A stretch of 62,348 nucleotides of DNA from Nocardioides turkmenicus (GCF_011045035.1 NZ_JAALAA010000025.1:1-62348); one strand, 5' to 3'. Shown: positions 24,565 to 34,368, counted from the first letter of the stretch. The notes: a model not told the origin generated them from the sequence alone. Numbers and translations: made by a program.

Positions 24565-25197
24565 CTACTTTTCCAAGGCCTTGGCGGCGACCTTCAGGTC
24601 CGCGACCAGACCGTCGTACGTCGCCTGCCTCTCGTCCTCCGCCCGCAGGACGGCCGAGGGGTGGGTGGTCGCGAGGACCCAGGGGTCGAGGGTCGACGTG
24701 GCGATGGCCTCGGGCCACTCGAGGAGGTGGCCGCGAGCCTCGCCGACCCGGAACGACGAGCCGAACAGCGCCTTGCCGGCGGTGCCGCCGAGCAGGACGA
24801 CCCCGGTGGGACGTACCAGGTCCAGCTCGGCCGCCAGCCACGGCGCGCACGCGCCGACCTGCTTGCTGGTGGGCGACTGGTGGATCCGGCGCTTGCCCGA
24901 GACGCGGTGGCGGAAGTGCTTCACGACGTTCGTCGTGTACGCCGCCTCCGGATCGATCCCGGCATCCGCGAGCGCCTCGTGGAGGATGCCGCCCGCCGGA
25001 CCGACGAACGGCTCGCCCTCCCGGTCCTCCCGGTCACCCGGCTGCTCACCCAGCAGCATCAGCGGGGCCGGGGTCGGCCCTTGGCCCATCACGCCCTGGG
25101 TGGCGTCACGGTAGAGCTCGCAGCCACGACACTTCTGGACGGCGCTGTGCAGGTCGGCCAGCGTCGGCGACTCCGGCACCCACTCCGCAGCACTCAC
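24565..25197 (-). CDS. udgX: UdgX, uracil-DNA binding/glycosylase-like protein
   Basis: 210 residues of the UDG superfamily. The diagnostic R-loop KRRIH is present (K102-H106); in Mycobacterium smegmatis UdgX the equivalent histidine attacks the abasic sugar and leaves the protein covalently joined to DNA at uracil sites. Motif GEQPGDRED and the late HPSAVLR are also seen. Cysteines C23, C26 and C117 fit iron-sulfur cluster ligands; I do not see an obvious fourth cysteine. Start GTG, seven bases after the DUF3140 stop, so the two are probably co-expressed. The expected role is DNA damage protection. Confidence 0.93.
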   Translation of the reverse strand: MSAAEWVPESPTLADLHSAVQKCRGCELYRDATQGVMGQGPTPAPLMLLGEQPGDREDREGEPFVGPAGGILHEALADAGIDPEAAYTTNVVKHFRHRVSGKRRIHQSPTSKQVGACAPWLAAELDLVRPTGVVLLGGTAGKALFGSSFRVGEARGHLLEWPEAIATSTLDPWVLATTHPSAVLRAEDERQATYDGLVADLKVAAKALEK

Positions 25198-25204
25198 GAG
25201 AAGC

Positions 25205-25546
25205 TCACGGCTTCAGCGGGTCGTGGCCGATGTTCATCAGCCGACGACGCCACTGCGCGTCGCCCGCGGTCGGCTCCCACTGGCCGGTGTCGCCGCCGCG
25301 CAGGTCGGTGATCTTGTCGACCACCCGCTGCATGACGTCCACGTCGTCAGGGGTGAGGTCGGAGCGGCGCTTGCCCAGGATGTCGGCGACGCGATGCCCG
25401 AGCGCGCTTCCGGCGCGGTCCGGCTCGGTCTCGGTCGTCTCCCCCGCGCCCTGCACGGCGAGCCACTTCCGCAGGTCGCGCGAGGTCATGTTCACCGCGC
25501 GGTGGAAGTTCTCCCAGAGCCTGTCGTCGACGATCGTCTCGGCCAT
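25205..25546 (-). CDS. DUF3140 family protein
   Basis: 113 residues beginning MAETIVDDRLWENFHRAVNM and ending GDAQWRRRLMNIGHDPLKP, with a GKRRSDLTPDD segment in the middle; this is the signature of DUF3140. It is helical and hydrophilic, and its function is not known. ATG 25546 has a perfect AGGAGG site, so the longer frame to 25606 is not needed. It is cotranscribed with udgX (seven-base gap). Confidence 0.88.
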   Translation of the reverse strand: MAETIVDDRLWENFHRAVNMTSRDLRKWLAVQGAGETTETEPDRAGSALGHRVADILGKRRSDLTPDDVDVMQRVVDKITDLRGGDTGQWEPTAGDAQWRRRLMNIGHDPLKP

Positions 25547-25612
25547 GTCGTGCCTCCTGCATGATCGACTGCTCGGGATCCGGTACCCACCCCGGCGGCC
25601 CCGCACACGGCG

Positions 25613-26644
25613 TCACCCCAGAAGAGCCCGCGCCTCCGCGGAGTCGTAGAAGCTCGTCAGCCGGCGGCGTACCAGCTGCTCGAGGACACCCGCCTCGGCC
25701 AGCGCCTCGATCACCGGCGGCCCGAAGCGGAGGGCCTCCTCCACGAGGTCGTCGCGGCCCAGCCCCCACTCCTCCAGGAGCCGGTCGAGCGTGAAGCTGC
25801 CGTAGGTGTCGAAGAAGAAGTCGACGCCCGTGTCGACCAGGGCCTGCAGGTAGTCGGAGTCCCGGACGTCGAGCCAGACCTGATAGATCCCGACGAAGAG
25901 CGCGACCAGCTGGTCGTCGTCGATCAGGTCGGCGAGCTCGCGCACCGGCCGGGTCGCGAGCGCGTCCCAGACCTCCAGCAGCGCGTCGCGCACCTCCTCG
26001 TCGGTGACCGAGCTCGCGGCGGTGTCGGAGAGGTAGCCGAGCAGCGCCCCGGCACCCCGCTCCGCGAGCTCGCGGGCGCTCTGGTCGACGGCCGCACCGA
26101 CCGGCGTGCCCTTGACCGTGTCCGCCATCCGGCCGGCGACCCGCTCGGCGATCGAGAAGCCGAGCGCACCTCCCGGCAGGTTGTCGGCGAGCCGGCGTCC
26201 GGTGTCGACGGCACCCCGGGCCGTGCCCCGCATCAGGGTGCCGACGCCGGCCTGGATCCCGGAGTTCTCGGCGAGGCTGCGCAGGACCTCGCGGCGCAAC
26301 GTACGCATCTCGACGAGGGCGTCGACGAGCTCCGCGACTCGCGGCCGGCTGACCACCTTGCCGAGCTGGGTGTCGTTGGCGGGGTGGGCCTTCAGCCTCG
26401 TCGCGAGCGCCCCGGCGATCTCCGGGATCGCGCCCGGGAGCCGGAAGGTGCTGACGTACTTGAGCGCGACCTCCTTGATCAGGTCGCGCGGCATCACCTG
26501 GTCGAGCGTCAGGTCACTGGCGGCACGCAGCGCGAAGTCGATCTCGCCGGTGACGAGATCGAGGAAACGTACGCCACGCATGGCCGCCATCTCGTGGGCG
26601 ACATGGGCGTCGAGGAGTCGTCGAGCGAGGTCCGGCTCAGTCAT
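25613..26644 (-). CDS. Conserved hypothetical helical protein
   Basis: About 343 residues, largely alpha-helical and rich in Ala/Leu/Arg/Asp, without signal peptide or clear membrane helix. Segments such as RRLLDAHVAHEMAAM, LPGGALGFSIAERVAG and FFFDTYGSFTLDRLLEEWG do not match a family I can name. ATG 26644 is preferred over 26653. It lies just downstream of guaA on the same strand (36-base gap) and could be read with it. Confidence 0.7.
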   Translation of the reverse strand: MTEPDLARRLLDAHVAHEMAAMRGVRFLDLVTGEIDFALRAASDLTLDQVMPRDLIKEVALKYVSTFRLPGAIPEIAGALATRLKAHPANDTQLGKVVSRPRVAELVDALVEMRTLRREVLRSLAENSGIQAGVGTLMRGTARGAVDTGRRLADNLPGGALGFSIAERVAGRMADTVKGTPVGAAVDQSARELAERGAGALLGYLSDTAASSVTDEEVRDALLEVWDALATRPVRELADLIDDDQLVALFVGIYQVWLDVRDSDYLQALVDTGVDFFFDTYGSFTLDRLLEEWGLGRDDLVEEALRFGPPVIEALAEAGVLEQLVRRRLTSFYDSAEARALLG

Positions 26645-26680
26645 GGACGACATTGTCCACGGCCGGGCCTCGTCGACGAC

Positions 26681-28255
26681 TCATTCCCACTCGATGGTGC
26701 CGGGCGGCTTCGAGGTGATGTCGACGGTGACCCGGTTGATCTCGCTCACCTCGTTGGTGATCCGGGTGGAGATGCGCTCCATGACGTCGTAGGGAAGGCG
26801 GGCCCAGTCGGCCGTCATCGCGTCCTCGGAGGTGACCGGACGGAGCACGACGGGGTGGCCGTAGGTGCGGCCGTCGCCCTGGACGCCGACAGAGCGGACG
26901 TCGGCGAGCAGCACCACCGGCATCTGCCAGATGTCGCGGTCGAGACCGGCCTTCGTCATCTCCTCGCGAGCGATCGCGTCCGCCTCACGGAGGATGTCGA
27001 GCCGGTCCTTGGTGACCTCCCCGATGATGCGGATGCCGAGGCCGGGGCCGGGGAACGGCTGGCGCTGGACGATCTCGTCGGGCAGGCCGAGCTGGGAGCC
27101 GACGGCGCGCACCTCGTCCTTGAAGAGCTCACGCAGCGGCTCGACCAGCTCGAACTCGAGGTCCTCGGGGAGGCCGCCGACGTTGTGGTGGGACTTGATG
27201 TTGGAGGTGCCGGCACCGCCACCGGACTCGACGACGTCGGGGTAGAGGGTGCCCTGGACGAGGAAGGCGACCTTCTCGTCGGAGTCGCCGAGGATCTCGA
27301 CCTCGGCACGCTCGAAGCAGCGGATGAACTCGCGCCCGATGATCTTGCGCTTCTCCTCCGGGTCGGTGACCCCGGCGAGCGCGTCGAGGAACTCCTTCTC
27401 GGCGTCGACGATCTTCAGCTCGGCGCCGGTGGACTCCCGGAACGCCTTCTCGATCGCGACCGACTCGTTCTTGCGCATCAGGCCGTGGTCGACATAGACG
27501 CAGGTCAGCCGGTCACCGATCGCCTTGGCGACGATGGCGGCCGCGACCGCGGAGTCGACGCCACCGGAGAGCGCGCAGATCGCGCGGTGGTCACCGATCT
27601 GCTGGCGGACCCGCTCGATCTGGTCCTCGGCGATGTTGCCGATGGTCCAGGTCTGGCGCGCGCCGGCGATGTCCCACAGGAAGTGCTCGAGCACCTTCTG
27701 CCCATGCTCGGAGTGGAGCACCTCGGGGTGCCACTGCACGCCCGCCAGCTGCTTGTCGACGTTCTCGAAGGCCGCGACCGGCGTGTCCGCGGTGCTCGCG
27801 AGCACGGTGAAGCCCTCGGGCGCCTGCGAGACGGAGTCGCCGTGGGACATCCACACGTTGTGGGCCGGCGGGATGTCCTTGAGCAGGGTGCCGGGTACGC
27901 CGACGGTGACCGGCGTGCGGCCGTACTCACGCGCGCCGTTGTCGTCCACGGTGCCGCCCAGGCCCTGGGCCATCAGCTGGAAGCCGTAGCACATCCCGAA
28001 GACCGGGGTGCCTGCGGTGAACAGGCTGTTGTCGATGGCGGGGGCACCCTCGGCGTACACGCTCGACGGGCCGCCCGAGAGGATGATCGCCTTCGGGTTC
28101 TTGGCGAGCATCTCCTCGACCGGCATCGAGTGGGGCACGATCTCGGAGTAGACCTTCGCCTCACGCACGCGGCGGGCGATCAGCTGCGCATACTGCGCGC
28201 CGAAGTCCACCACGAGAACCAGATCGTGCTCTTCCGCCCCAGGAGCCTGCGTCAT
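26681..28255 (-). CDS. guaA: GMP synthase (glutamine-hydrolysing)
   Basis: 524 residues in the order class I glutamine amidotransferase then ATP pyrophosphatase. The N-terminal GMCYGFQLMAQGLGG contains the nucleophile Cys, with the partner His-x-Glu in VQWHPEV. The synthetase half has the PP-loop ALSGGVDSAVAAA and the C-terminal dimer domain ends in RVTVDITSKPPGTIEWE. It converts XMP to GMP with glutamine and ATP in the cytosol. A strong hairpin precedes it at 28298-28333. The guaB3 paralogue is far away at 52197. Confidence 0.98.
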   Translation of the reverse strand: MTQAPGAEEHDLVLVVDFGAQYAQLIARRVREAKVYSEIVPHSMPVEEMLAKNPKAIILSGGPSSVYAEGAPAIDNSLFTAGTPVFGMCYGFQLMAQGLGGTVDDNGAREYGRTPVTVGVPGTLLKDIPPAHNVWMSHGDSVSQAPEGFTVLASTADTPVAAFENVDKQLAGVQWHPEVLHSEHGQKVLEHFLWDIAGARQTWTIGNIAEDQIERVRQQIGDHRAICALSGGVDSAVAAAIVAKAIGDRLTCVYVDHGLMRKNESVAIEKAFRESTGAELKIVDAEKEFLDALAGVTDPEEKRKIIGREFIRCFERAEVEILGDSDEKVAFLVQGTLYPDVVESGGGAGTSNIKSHHNVGGLPEDLEFELVEPLRELFKDEVRAVGSQLGLPDEIVQRQPFPGPGLGIRIIGEVTKDRLDILREADAIAREEMTKAGLDRDIWQMPVVLLADVRSVGVQGDGRTYGHPVVLRPVTSEDAMTADWARLPYDVMERISTRITNEVSEINRVTVDITSKPPGTIEWE

Positions 28256-28297
28256 GCACGAATCCTAACGACGAGGCACGGTGCCCGCGAAATGCAC

Positions 28298-28333
28298 CAG
28301 GGCCCGGCCGGGGAGGGAGGTGGCCGGGCCCTG
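28298..28333 (-). terminator. GC-rich hairpin between the GMC oxidoreductase gene and guaA
   Basis: CAGGGCCCGGCC at 28298-28309 pairs perfectly with 28322-28333, leaving a purine-rich 12-base loop. It lies about 43 bases upstream of the guaA ATG and about 170 bases after the GMC gene stop, both leftward. No T-run follows, so it could be a terminator for the upstream pair or a leader attenuator of guaA. The rest of 28256-28503 holds no gene I can see. Confidence 0.5.
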
Positions 28334-28503
28334 ATTGCCCGAGGCATCACTGTCCCGGACTGAAGACCCGGCATGTATTAGGGAGGGAGCAATCCCGGGT
28401 CTGATCACTCCAACGAACCCTCTTAACCACGGTTACGGGTCAACTAAAAACTTCCTGCCAGAAAACTTCGAGCGAAGTCGGTATCGATCCGGCAACAGAC
28501 TGG

Positions 28504-30222
28504 TCACCGAACGTCAACGATGGGCAGCTGCAGCGCCGCCGGCGCGCTCGCGGGCACGGCAGGGGCCGTCGGCCGGACCGGCTGGATCCGGGCGTAGCCG
28601 GCTCCCAGCGCCGGACGCGGGTCGGCCTGGTCCTTGTTGGGCCAGAACGCCATCGCCCGCTCGGCCTGTGCGGTGATCGTCAGCGACGGGTTCACACCCA
28701 GGTTGGCGGAGATCGCGGAGCCGTCCACGACATGCAGCCCCTCATAGCCGTAGAGCCGCTGGTAGGGGTCGATGACACCGGTCTCCACCGAGTCGCCGAT
28801 GGTGCAGCCGCCGATGAAGTGGGCGGTCATCGGCTTGTTGAACGGCTCGCCGATCGTGCCGCCGGCGTATCCCGGCTTCTCCCCCGAGCTCATCACCACG
28901 GCCATCTTCCGCACGGCGTCGAGACCGGCGGGGATCCAGGTCGGGTTGGGCTTGCCATGGCCCTGCTTCGACGACATCCGCCACCCGAAGATCGTCCGCT
29001 TCGGGAAGGTCGTGATCGAGTTGTCGAGCGCCTGCATGACCAGCGCGATGACGGTGCGCTCGGACCAGTGCTTGAAGTCGTAGAACGTACGCAGCGACCG
29101 CCGCTGCAGCCACATCTCCTTGAGCCAGCGGCGGAACCGCCGGGGACCACCTTCGGTGAGCACCGTCTGCATCGCCGCGATCGCGTTGCTGCCGTGGCCG
29201 TAGCGGACCGGCTCGATGTGGGTGTGCTCGTCGGGGTGCCACGACGAGGTGATCGCGACGCCCTCGGTGTAGTCGATGGCGGTGTCCGGCGCGATCGCAC
29301 CGAGGATCGACTCCGAGTTGGTGCGGGTCAGCTCGCCGAGACGGTCGGAGATCTGCGGCAGGTCGCCGGTGCGCTTGAGCTTGTGGAGCAGCTTCTGGGT
29401 GCCGAGCGAGGCTGCCGAGAAGATCACCTGGTCGGCGGTGAACTTCCGGGTCCGGCCGATACCGAGCTTGGCCTTCGTGGAGCGGGTCTCGATGACGTAC
29501 CCGGTTCCGGTCTTGGCCGGGTAGACGCGGGTCACCGTGGTCAGCGGGTGCACCTCCGCGCCGTTCTTCTCGGCCAGGTAGAGGTAGTTCTTGACCAGGG
29601 TGTTCTTCGCGTTGTGGCGGCATCCGGTCATGCACTCGCCGCAGTCGATGCAGGTACGCCGGTCGGGGCCCTCGCCACCGAAGTAGGGGTCCGCGACCTC
29701 CTGTCCGGGCACCTGGCCCGGCCCGCCGAAGAAGACGCCGACAGGCGCCTTGTGGAAGGTGTCACCGCGGCCGGACTCGGCCGCGACCTTCTGCATGACC
29801 TCGTCGGCCGGGGTCATGTGGGGGTAGAGGTTGACGCCGAGCATGCGCTTGGCCTGCTCGTAGTAGGGCGCCAGCTCGTCCTTCCAGTCGGTGATGTGGC
29901 TCCAGGAAGGGTCCTCGTAGAACGGGTCGAGCGGCTCGTAGAGGGTGTTGGCGTAGACCAGGGAGCCGCCGCCGACGCCGGCGCCGGCCATGATGACGGC
30001 GTCCTTGACCATGTCGATGCGCTGGATGCCGTAGCAGCCGATCGCCGGCGCCCAGAGGTATTTGCGCAGGTCGAAGGAGGTGTTGGGCAGCTCGTCGTCG
30101 CTGAACCGGCGACCGGCCTCGACCACCCCGACCTTGTAGCCCTTCTCGGTCAGGCGCAGCGCACTGACCGACCCGCCGAACCCCGATCCGATGACGAGGA
30201 CGTCGTAGTGACTCCGGCTCAT
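28504..30222 (-). CDS. GMC-family FAD oxidoreductase, ChoD-like
   Basis: 572 residues. The N-terminal VLVIGSGFGGSVSALRLTE Rossmann motif binds FAD, and the end (HVVDGSAISANLGVNPSLT) is the classic GMC C-terminal signature. A four-cysteine cluster CIDCGECMTGC at about residues 190-200 would suit an iron-sulfur site, as in the Mycobacterium tuberculosis ChoD-type proteins. The substrate may be an alcohol or sterol but is not certain. The ATG overlaps the gabD2-like stop (ATGA), so the aldehyde dehydrogenase and this oxidoreductase form one operon, which fits successive alcohol and aldehyde oxidation. No signal peptide. Confidence 0.88.
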   Translation of the reverse strand: MSRSHYDVLVIGSGFGGSVSALRLTEKGYKVGVVEAGRRFSDDELPNTSFDLRKYLWAPAIGCYGIQRIDMVKDAVIMAGAGVGGGSLVYANTLYEPLDPFYEDPSWSHITDWKDELAPYYEQAKRMLGVNLYPHMTPADEVMQKVAAESGRGDTFHKAPVGVFFGGPGQVPGQEVADPYFGGEGPDRRTCIDCGECMTGCRHNAKNTLVKNYLYLAEKNGAEVHPLTTVTRVYPAKTGTGYVIETRSTKAKLGIGRTRKFTADQVIFSAASLGTQKLLHKLKRTGDLPQISDRLGELTRTNSESILGAIAPDTAIDYTEGVAITSSWHPDEHTHIEPVRYGHGSNAIAAMQTVLTEGGPRRFRRWLKEMWLQRRSLRTFYDFKHWSERTVIALVMQALDNSITTFPKRTIFGWRMSSKQGHGKPNPTWIPAGLDAVRKMAVVMSSGEKPGYAGGTIGEPFNKPMTAHFIGGCTIGDSVETGVIDPYQRLYGYEGLHVVDGSAISANLGVNPSLTITAQAERAMAFWPNKDQADPRPALGAGYARIQPVRPTAPAVPASAPAALQLPIVDVR

Positions 30223-31841
30223 GCGCGGCCCAGCGACTTCAGCACCCGCAGCGACGCGGTCATGAACTTGGCGTACGCCTGGTCGCTCATCCCGAACTGC
30301 GGGGCGAAGCGCAGCACGGCCTGGGAGGCGACCGACTGGGTCTCGGTGTAGCGCAGGATGCCCTCGACACCCTGGCGGCGACCCTGGCCGGACTCGCGCA
30401 TGCCGCCCATCGGGGCGTCGATGCTCGCGAAGGTGGCACCGAAGGCCTCGTTGATGTTGATGGTGCCGCACTTGATCTGGCGGGCGATCCGACGGGCGCG
30501 AGCGGTGTCGCGGCTGTAGATCGAGCCGTTGAGGCCGTACTCGCCGTCGTTGGCGCGCTGGATCGCCTCCTCCTCGCTGTGGAAGCGGTAGATCGAGACG
30601 ACCGGGCCGAAGGTCTCGTTGCCGAAGCAGGTCATCTCCGGGGTGACACCCTCGAGGATGGTCGGCTCGAAGAAGAACGGCGCCAGGTCGGGGCGGGCGT
30701 TGCCGCCGGTGAGCACGCGGGCGCCCTTGGAGACGGCGTCCTCGACGTGGGCGGTCGCCGTGTCGACCTGGGCCTGCGAGATCAGGGTGCCCATGTCGTT
30801 CTCCCACCCGAGGGTGGCGCCGAGGGTCATCGCCTGGGTGCGGGCGACGAAGCGCTCGACGAACCGGTCGTAGATCTTGTCGTCGACGAAGAGCCGCTCC
30901 ACGCTGACGCACAGCTGACCGGAGTTGGAGAAGACCGCGCGGGTCGCACCCTCGGCCGCCTTCTCGATGTCGGCGTCCTTCAGGATCAGCATCGGGTTCT
31001 TGCCGCCGAGCTCGAGGCTCGCGCCGATCAGCCGCTCCGCGGCCTGCTTGGCGACCAGCTTGCCGGTGTTGGTCGAGCCGGTGAAGCAGACGTAGTCGGC
31101 GCGCTGGATGATGCTCGTGCCGACCTTCGACCCCGGGCCGGAGACCACGGTCCACAGGTTCTCCGGGAGCCCGGCCTCCTCCAGCAGCTCGGCGCCGAGG
31201 AGCGCGCTGAGCATGGTCTGCGAGTCGGGCTTGATGACCACCGCGTTGCCGGCGGCGATCGCGGCCAGGCCGTCGCACAGCGCCATCGTGAACGGGTAGT
31301 TCCACGGGCTGATGATGCCGACGACGCCCTTCGGCACGTGGTTGAGCTCGACCCGGGTGAGCACCGGGATGACGCCGAGCTTGCGCTCGGTGTCGAGGAT
31401 CTTGCTGCTCCTGCGCCCGTAGTAGCGGGCGGTCAGCGCGATGTGCAGCGGCTCGTCGAAGGCGTGCTTGCGGGCCTTGCCCGACTCCAGCACGATCAGG
31501 TCGAGGATCTCGTCCTGCCGGTCGAGGACGAGGTCGTGCAGCCTCATCAGGATGCGCTCACGCTCGGCGACCGGCGTCGCGGCCCACTTCTCCTGCGCGA
31601 CCCGGGCCTTGGCGAAGGCTCCGGCGACATCGTCGTCGCTCGACTGCGGGATGTGCGCCAGCGGCGCCCCGTTGAGCGGACTGATGACCTCTCGGCTCTC
31701 CCCCGTGGTCGCCACGATGCGGCCGGTCAGGCGGGAGACGTAGTCAGGCTCGAGGGCCAGGGACGCCGTGGCGTCGTGCTCGGGATCGAGCGGGCCCTCG
31801 ACGATCGGGCCGCCGGAAGAGGTCGGGTTCGATGCGCTCAT
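30219..31841 (-). CDS. gabD2: Succinate-semialdehyde dehydrogenase type aldehyde dehydrogenase
   Basis: 540 residues of the NAD(P)-dependent aldehyde dehydrogenase family. Markers are SPWNYPFTMALCDGLAA, the catalytic Glu in LELGGKNPM, the nucleophile Cys in NSGQLCVSVERL, and ETFGPVVSIYRF. The overall sequence style matches GabD2 of mycobacteria, which oxidises succinic semialdehyde; the exact aldehyde here may differ because the gene is coupled to a GMC oxidoreductase. It heads a two-gene leftward operon. Confidence 0.88.
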   Translation of the reverse strand: MSASNPTSSGGPIVEGPLDPEHDATASLALEPDYVSRLTGRIVATTGESREVISPLNGAPLAHIPQSSDDDVAGAFAKARVAQEKWAATPVAERERILMRLHDLVLDRQDEILDLIVLESGKARKHAFDEPLHIALTARYYGRRSSKILDTERKLGVIPVLTRVELNHVPKGVVGIISPWNYPFTMALCDGLAAIAAGNAVVIKPDSQTMLSALLGAELLEEAGLPENLWTVVSGPGSKVGTSIIQRADYVCFTGSTNTGKLVAKQAAERLIGASLELGGKNPMLILKDADIEKAAEGATRAVFSNSGQLCVSVERLFVDDKIYDRFVERFVARTQAMTLGATLGWENDMGTLISQAQVDTATAHVEDAVSKGARVLTGGNARPDLAPFFFEPTILEGVTPEMTCFGNETFGPVVSIYRFHSEEEAIQRANDGEYGLNGSIYSRDTARARRIARQIKCGTININEAFGATFASIDAPMGGMRESGQGRRQGVEGILRYTETQSVASQAVLRFAPQFGMSDQAYAKFMTASLRVLKSLGRA

Positions 31842-31889
31842 GTACCGAGAGTATGTGACCAGCGTCTCGGAAGCCAGACAGTCGTCCCA

Positions 31890-32489
31890 CTAACTCACGA
31901 TACGAACGTCCGCGGCCCACCACAGGTAGCTGTGCTGCTCGGCCGGAAGGTCGATCACGACGCGGTCCAGGGGCAGCCGGTCGAGGGCGTGCACGGTGCA
32001 CTCCTCCGCGGGGGTGGCCCGGTAGAGATAGGCGTCCAACGGCCATTTCGTACGCAGCCACTCATCGAGCCGCTCGGCGACCGACGCGCTGAGCCCGGGC
32101 TTCCGGTCCTGGCGCAGCCAGTAGCTGACCCGGGCGGTGGAGCCACCTGCGTACCTGAGCAGGGTCTGGGCGTCGGCGCCCATCGCCTCCAGGTAGGGGT
32201 AGAGCGGTTGGACGTAGAGGCAGCCGAGCGAGGAGGTGCCCTCGGGGTCGAGGAAGAGGTAGGTGAAGGCGCGTTTCGCCTGGTGGTCCGACCAGTGCCG
32301 GATCACCAGCGGCAGGTTGTCCTCGGCGCCGAATCCCTCCAGCGGCCACCTGCCGCAGCTGTGGTCGCGGATGACGTCCGGGCTGGCCAGGTAGGCCTCG
32401 GTGTCCAGGTCGAGCAGCTCGGGACGAAGGGGGGCGAGTACGAAATCCTCGGTGGCCAGCGGCTCGGGGGGATCTGCGACCAGGAACAT
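31890..32489 (-). CDS. GNAT-like hypothetical protein
   Basis: 199 residues with the strand/helix pattern of a GNAT acyltransferase (FVLAPLRPELLDLDTEAYL at the start; a central FLDPEGTSSLGCLYVQPL where a GNAT would have its core strand). The usual acetyl-CoA P-loop Q/RxxGxG/A is not clear, so activity is doubtful. It lies alone between gabD2 and glpD on the same strand, with gaps of about 50 bases on both sides. Confidence 0.6.
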   Translation of the reverse strand: MFLVADPPEPLATEDFVLAPLRPELLDLDTEAYLASPDVIRDHSCGRWPLEGFGAEDNLPLVIRHWSDHQAKRAFTYLFLDPEGTSSLGCLYVQPLYPYLEAMGADAQTLLRYAGGSTARVSYWLRQDRKPGLSASVAERLDEWLRTKWPLDAYLYRATPAEECTVHALDRLPLDRVVIDLPAEQHSYLWWAADVRIVS

Positions 32490-32543
32490 GGCGTCAGAGT
32501 GCTACGTCAACCGCTTGGTCCGCCACGCCAATTCGGCTCGACC

Positions 32544-34283
32544 TCAGACGAGGTCTTCCACCTCCAGCCGCGCCCGGTCGGCCTCCTCGTCGGTGACCTG
32601 CAGCTGGGAGCGGCGCTCGGCCTCGATGCGACGCAGGTAGTGGTCGACCTCCTCCTTGGCACGCTGCTCGTCCCAGCCGAGCTCCTCGGCCATGATCTTG
32701 GCGACCCCGGGAGCCGCGCGTACGCCGCGGTCGAAGGTCTCCATCGAGATCCTGGTGCGGCGTTCGAGCACGTCGTCGAGGTGGCGGGCGCCCTCGTTGT
32801 GGACGGCGTAGACGACCTCGGCGGCGAGGTAGTCCTCGGCACCCTCCAGCGGCAGGGCGAGGGGGCGGCGCTGCTGGATGAGGTCGAGGACGTCGTCGAT
32901 GAGTCCGCCGTGGCGGCCGAGGAGGTGGTCGATCCGGGCGACGTGCAGGCCGGAGCGGCGGGCCAGCAGGACCCGCTGGTTGGAGCGGGTCTCGAAGCCC
33001 TCGGCGCCGACCAGCCGTACCTTGTCGGTGATCGAGTCACGGAGGGTCATGTTGGTGGTCGTACCCAGTGAGTGCGCCGCTGCGTCGACGGCGTCCTTGG
33101 CCATCACCCGGTAGGTCGTCAGCTTGCCGCCGGCGATCAGCACCAGCCCCGGCAGCGGGGTGACCACGGTGTGCTCGCGGCTGAGGGCAGCCGTCTGGTC
33201 GGACTCGCCGACGAGAAGCGGGCGGAGCCCGGCGTACACGCCTTCGACGTCCTCGAGGTCGAGCGGCACCCGCAGGATCGCGTTGACGTGCTCCAGGACG
33301 TACTCGATGTCGGTCTTGGAGGCCGCTGGGTGGGCGAGGTCGTAGGTCCAGGGGGTGTCGGTGGTGCCGATGATCCAGTGGCGGCCCCACGGGATGACGA
33401 AGAGGACCGACTTCTCGGTGCGGACGATGAAGCCCGACTCCGAGCGGATCCGGTCGCGCGGGACGACGAGGTGGATGCCCTTGGACGCCTGGACGTGCAG
33501 GGCGCCGCGGCCGCCGACCATCGCCTGGATCTCGTCGGTCCACACGCCGGCGGCGTTGACGACGGTCTTGGCGCGGATGACCAGGTCCTGGTCGTGCTCG
33601 AGATCCCGGGCTCGGACGCCGACGACCCGCTCGCCCTCGCGCAGGAACCCGGTCACCTGGACCCGGGTCGCGATGTGGGCGCCGTGGGAGGCGGCGGTGC
33701 GCGCGATCGTCATCACCAGGCGGGCGTCGTCGACCTGGGCGTCGTAGTACTGGATCGCGCCGGTGATCGCGTCGGTGTTGAAGTCGGGGGCGATCCGCGC
33801 GACCCCGCGACGGGTGAGGTGGCGGTGGCGCGGGAGGCCGGAGTTGCCCATCCCGGAGAGCGGCCCGAAGCTCGCCATCCCGTCGTAGAGCGCGAGGCCG
33901 GCGCCGATGTAGGCGCGCTCCCAGACCGGGTTGGTCAGCGGGTAGAGGAACGGCACCGGCCGGACCAGGTGCGGGGCCAGGGTGTTGAGCAGCAGCCCGC
34001 GCTCCTGGAGCGCCTCGCGCACCAGCTCGAAGTCGAGCATCTCGAGGTAGCGGAGCCCGCCGTGGACGAGCTTCGAGCTCCGCGAGCTCGTTCCCGAGGC
34101 CAGGTCGCGCTGCTCCACCAGGCCCGTGCTCAGGCCTCTGGTGACGGCGTCCAGCGCCACGCCGGCGCCGGTCACACCTCCGCCGACGACCAGTACGTCG
34201 AGTTCGGTCTCTCCCGCCGCACCGACCATCGTGCCGATCGCGAGATCGCGGCTCTCGGGGCTCAGGGCGCCTGAACGAGTCAT
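32544..34283 (-). CDS. glpD: Aerobic glycerol-3-phosphate dehydrogenase
   Basis: About 579 residues. The FAD Rossmann motif LDVLVVGGGVTGAGVALDA is near the N-terminus, followed by LASGTSSRSSKLVHGGLRYLE and the IIGTTDTPWTYD segment; the C-terminal helical cap (LDDVLERRTRISME) completes the family. The enzyme oxidises sn-glycerol 3-phosphate to DHAP and passes electrons to quinone at the membrane. ATG 34283 has GAAGG upstream; the frame reaches 34361. No glpK or glpF is adjacent. Confidence 0.96.
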   Translation of the reverse strand: MTRSGALSPESRDLAIGTMVGAAGETELDVLVVGGGVTGAGVALDAVTRGLSTGLVEQRDLASGTSSRSSKLVHGGLRYLEMLDFELVREALQERGLLLNTLAPHLVRPVPFLYPLTNPVWERAYIGAGLALYDGMASFGPLSGMGNSGLPRHRHLTRRGVARIAPDFNTDAITGAIQYYDAQVDDARLVMTIARTAASHGAHIATRVQVTGFLREGERVVGVRARDLEHDQDLVIRAKTVVNAAGVWTDEIQAMVGGRGALHVQASKGIHLVVPRDRIRSESGFIVRTEKSVLFVIPWGRHWIIGTTDTPWTYDLAHPAASKTDIEYVLEHVNAILRVPLDLEDVEGVYAGLRPLLVGESDQTAALSREHTVVTPLPGLVLIAGGKLTTYRVMAKDAVDAAAHSLGTTTNMTLRDSITDKVRLVGAEGFETRSNQRVLLARRSGLHVARIDHLLGRHGGLIDDVLDLIQQRRPLALPLEGAEDYLAAEVVYAVHNEGARHLDDVLERRTRISMETFDRGVRAAPGVAKIMAEELGWDEQRAKEEVDHYLRRIEAERRSQLQVTDEEADRARLEVEDLV

Positions 34284-34368
34284 GCCTTCGAAGTTAACCC
34301 CTTCGCCCGAATTGTCACTTCTGGCGCGCGAGGAATTCACCGGCCCCGCCCGATAAGTCACGCAGCCG

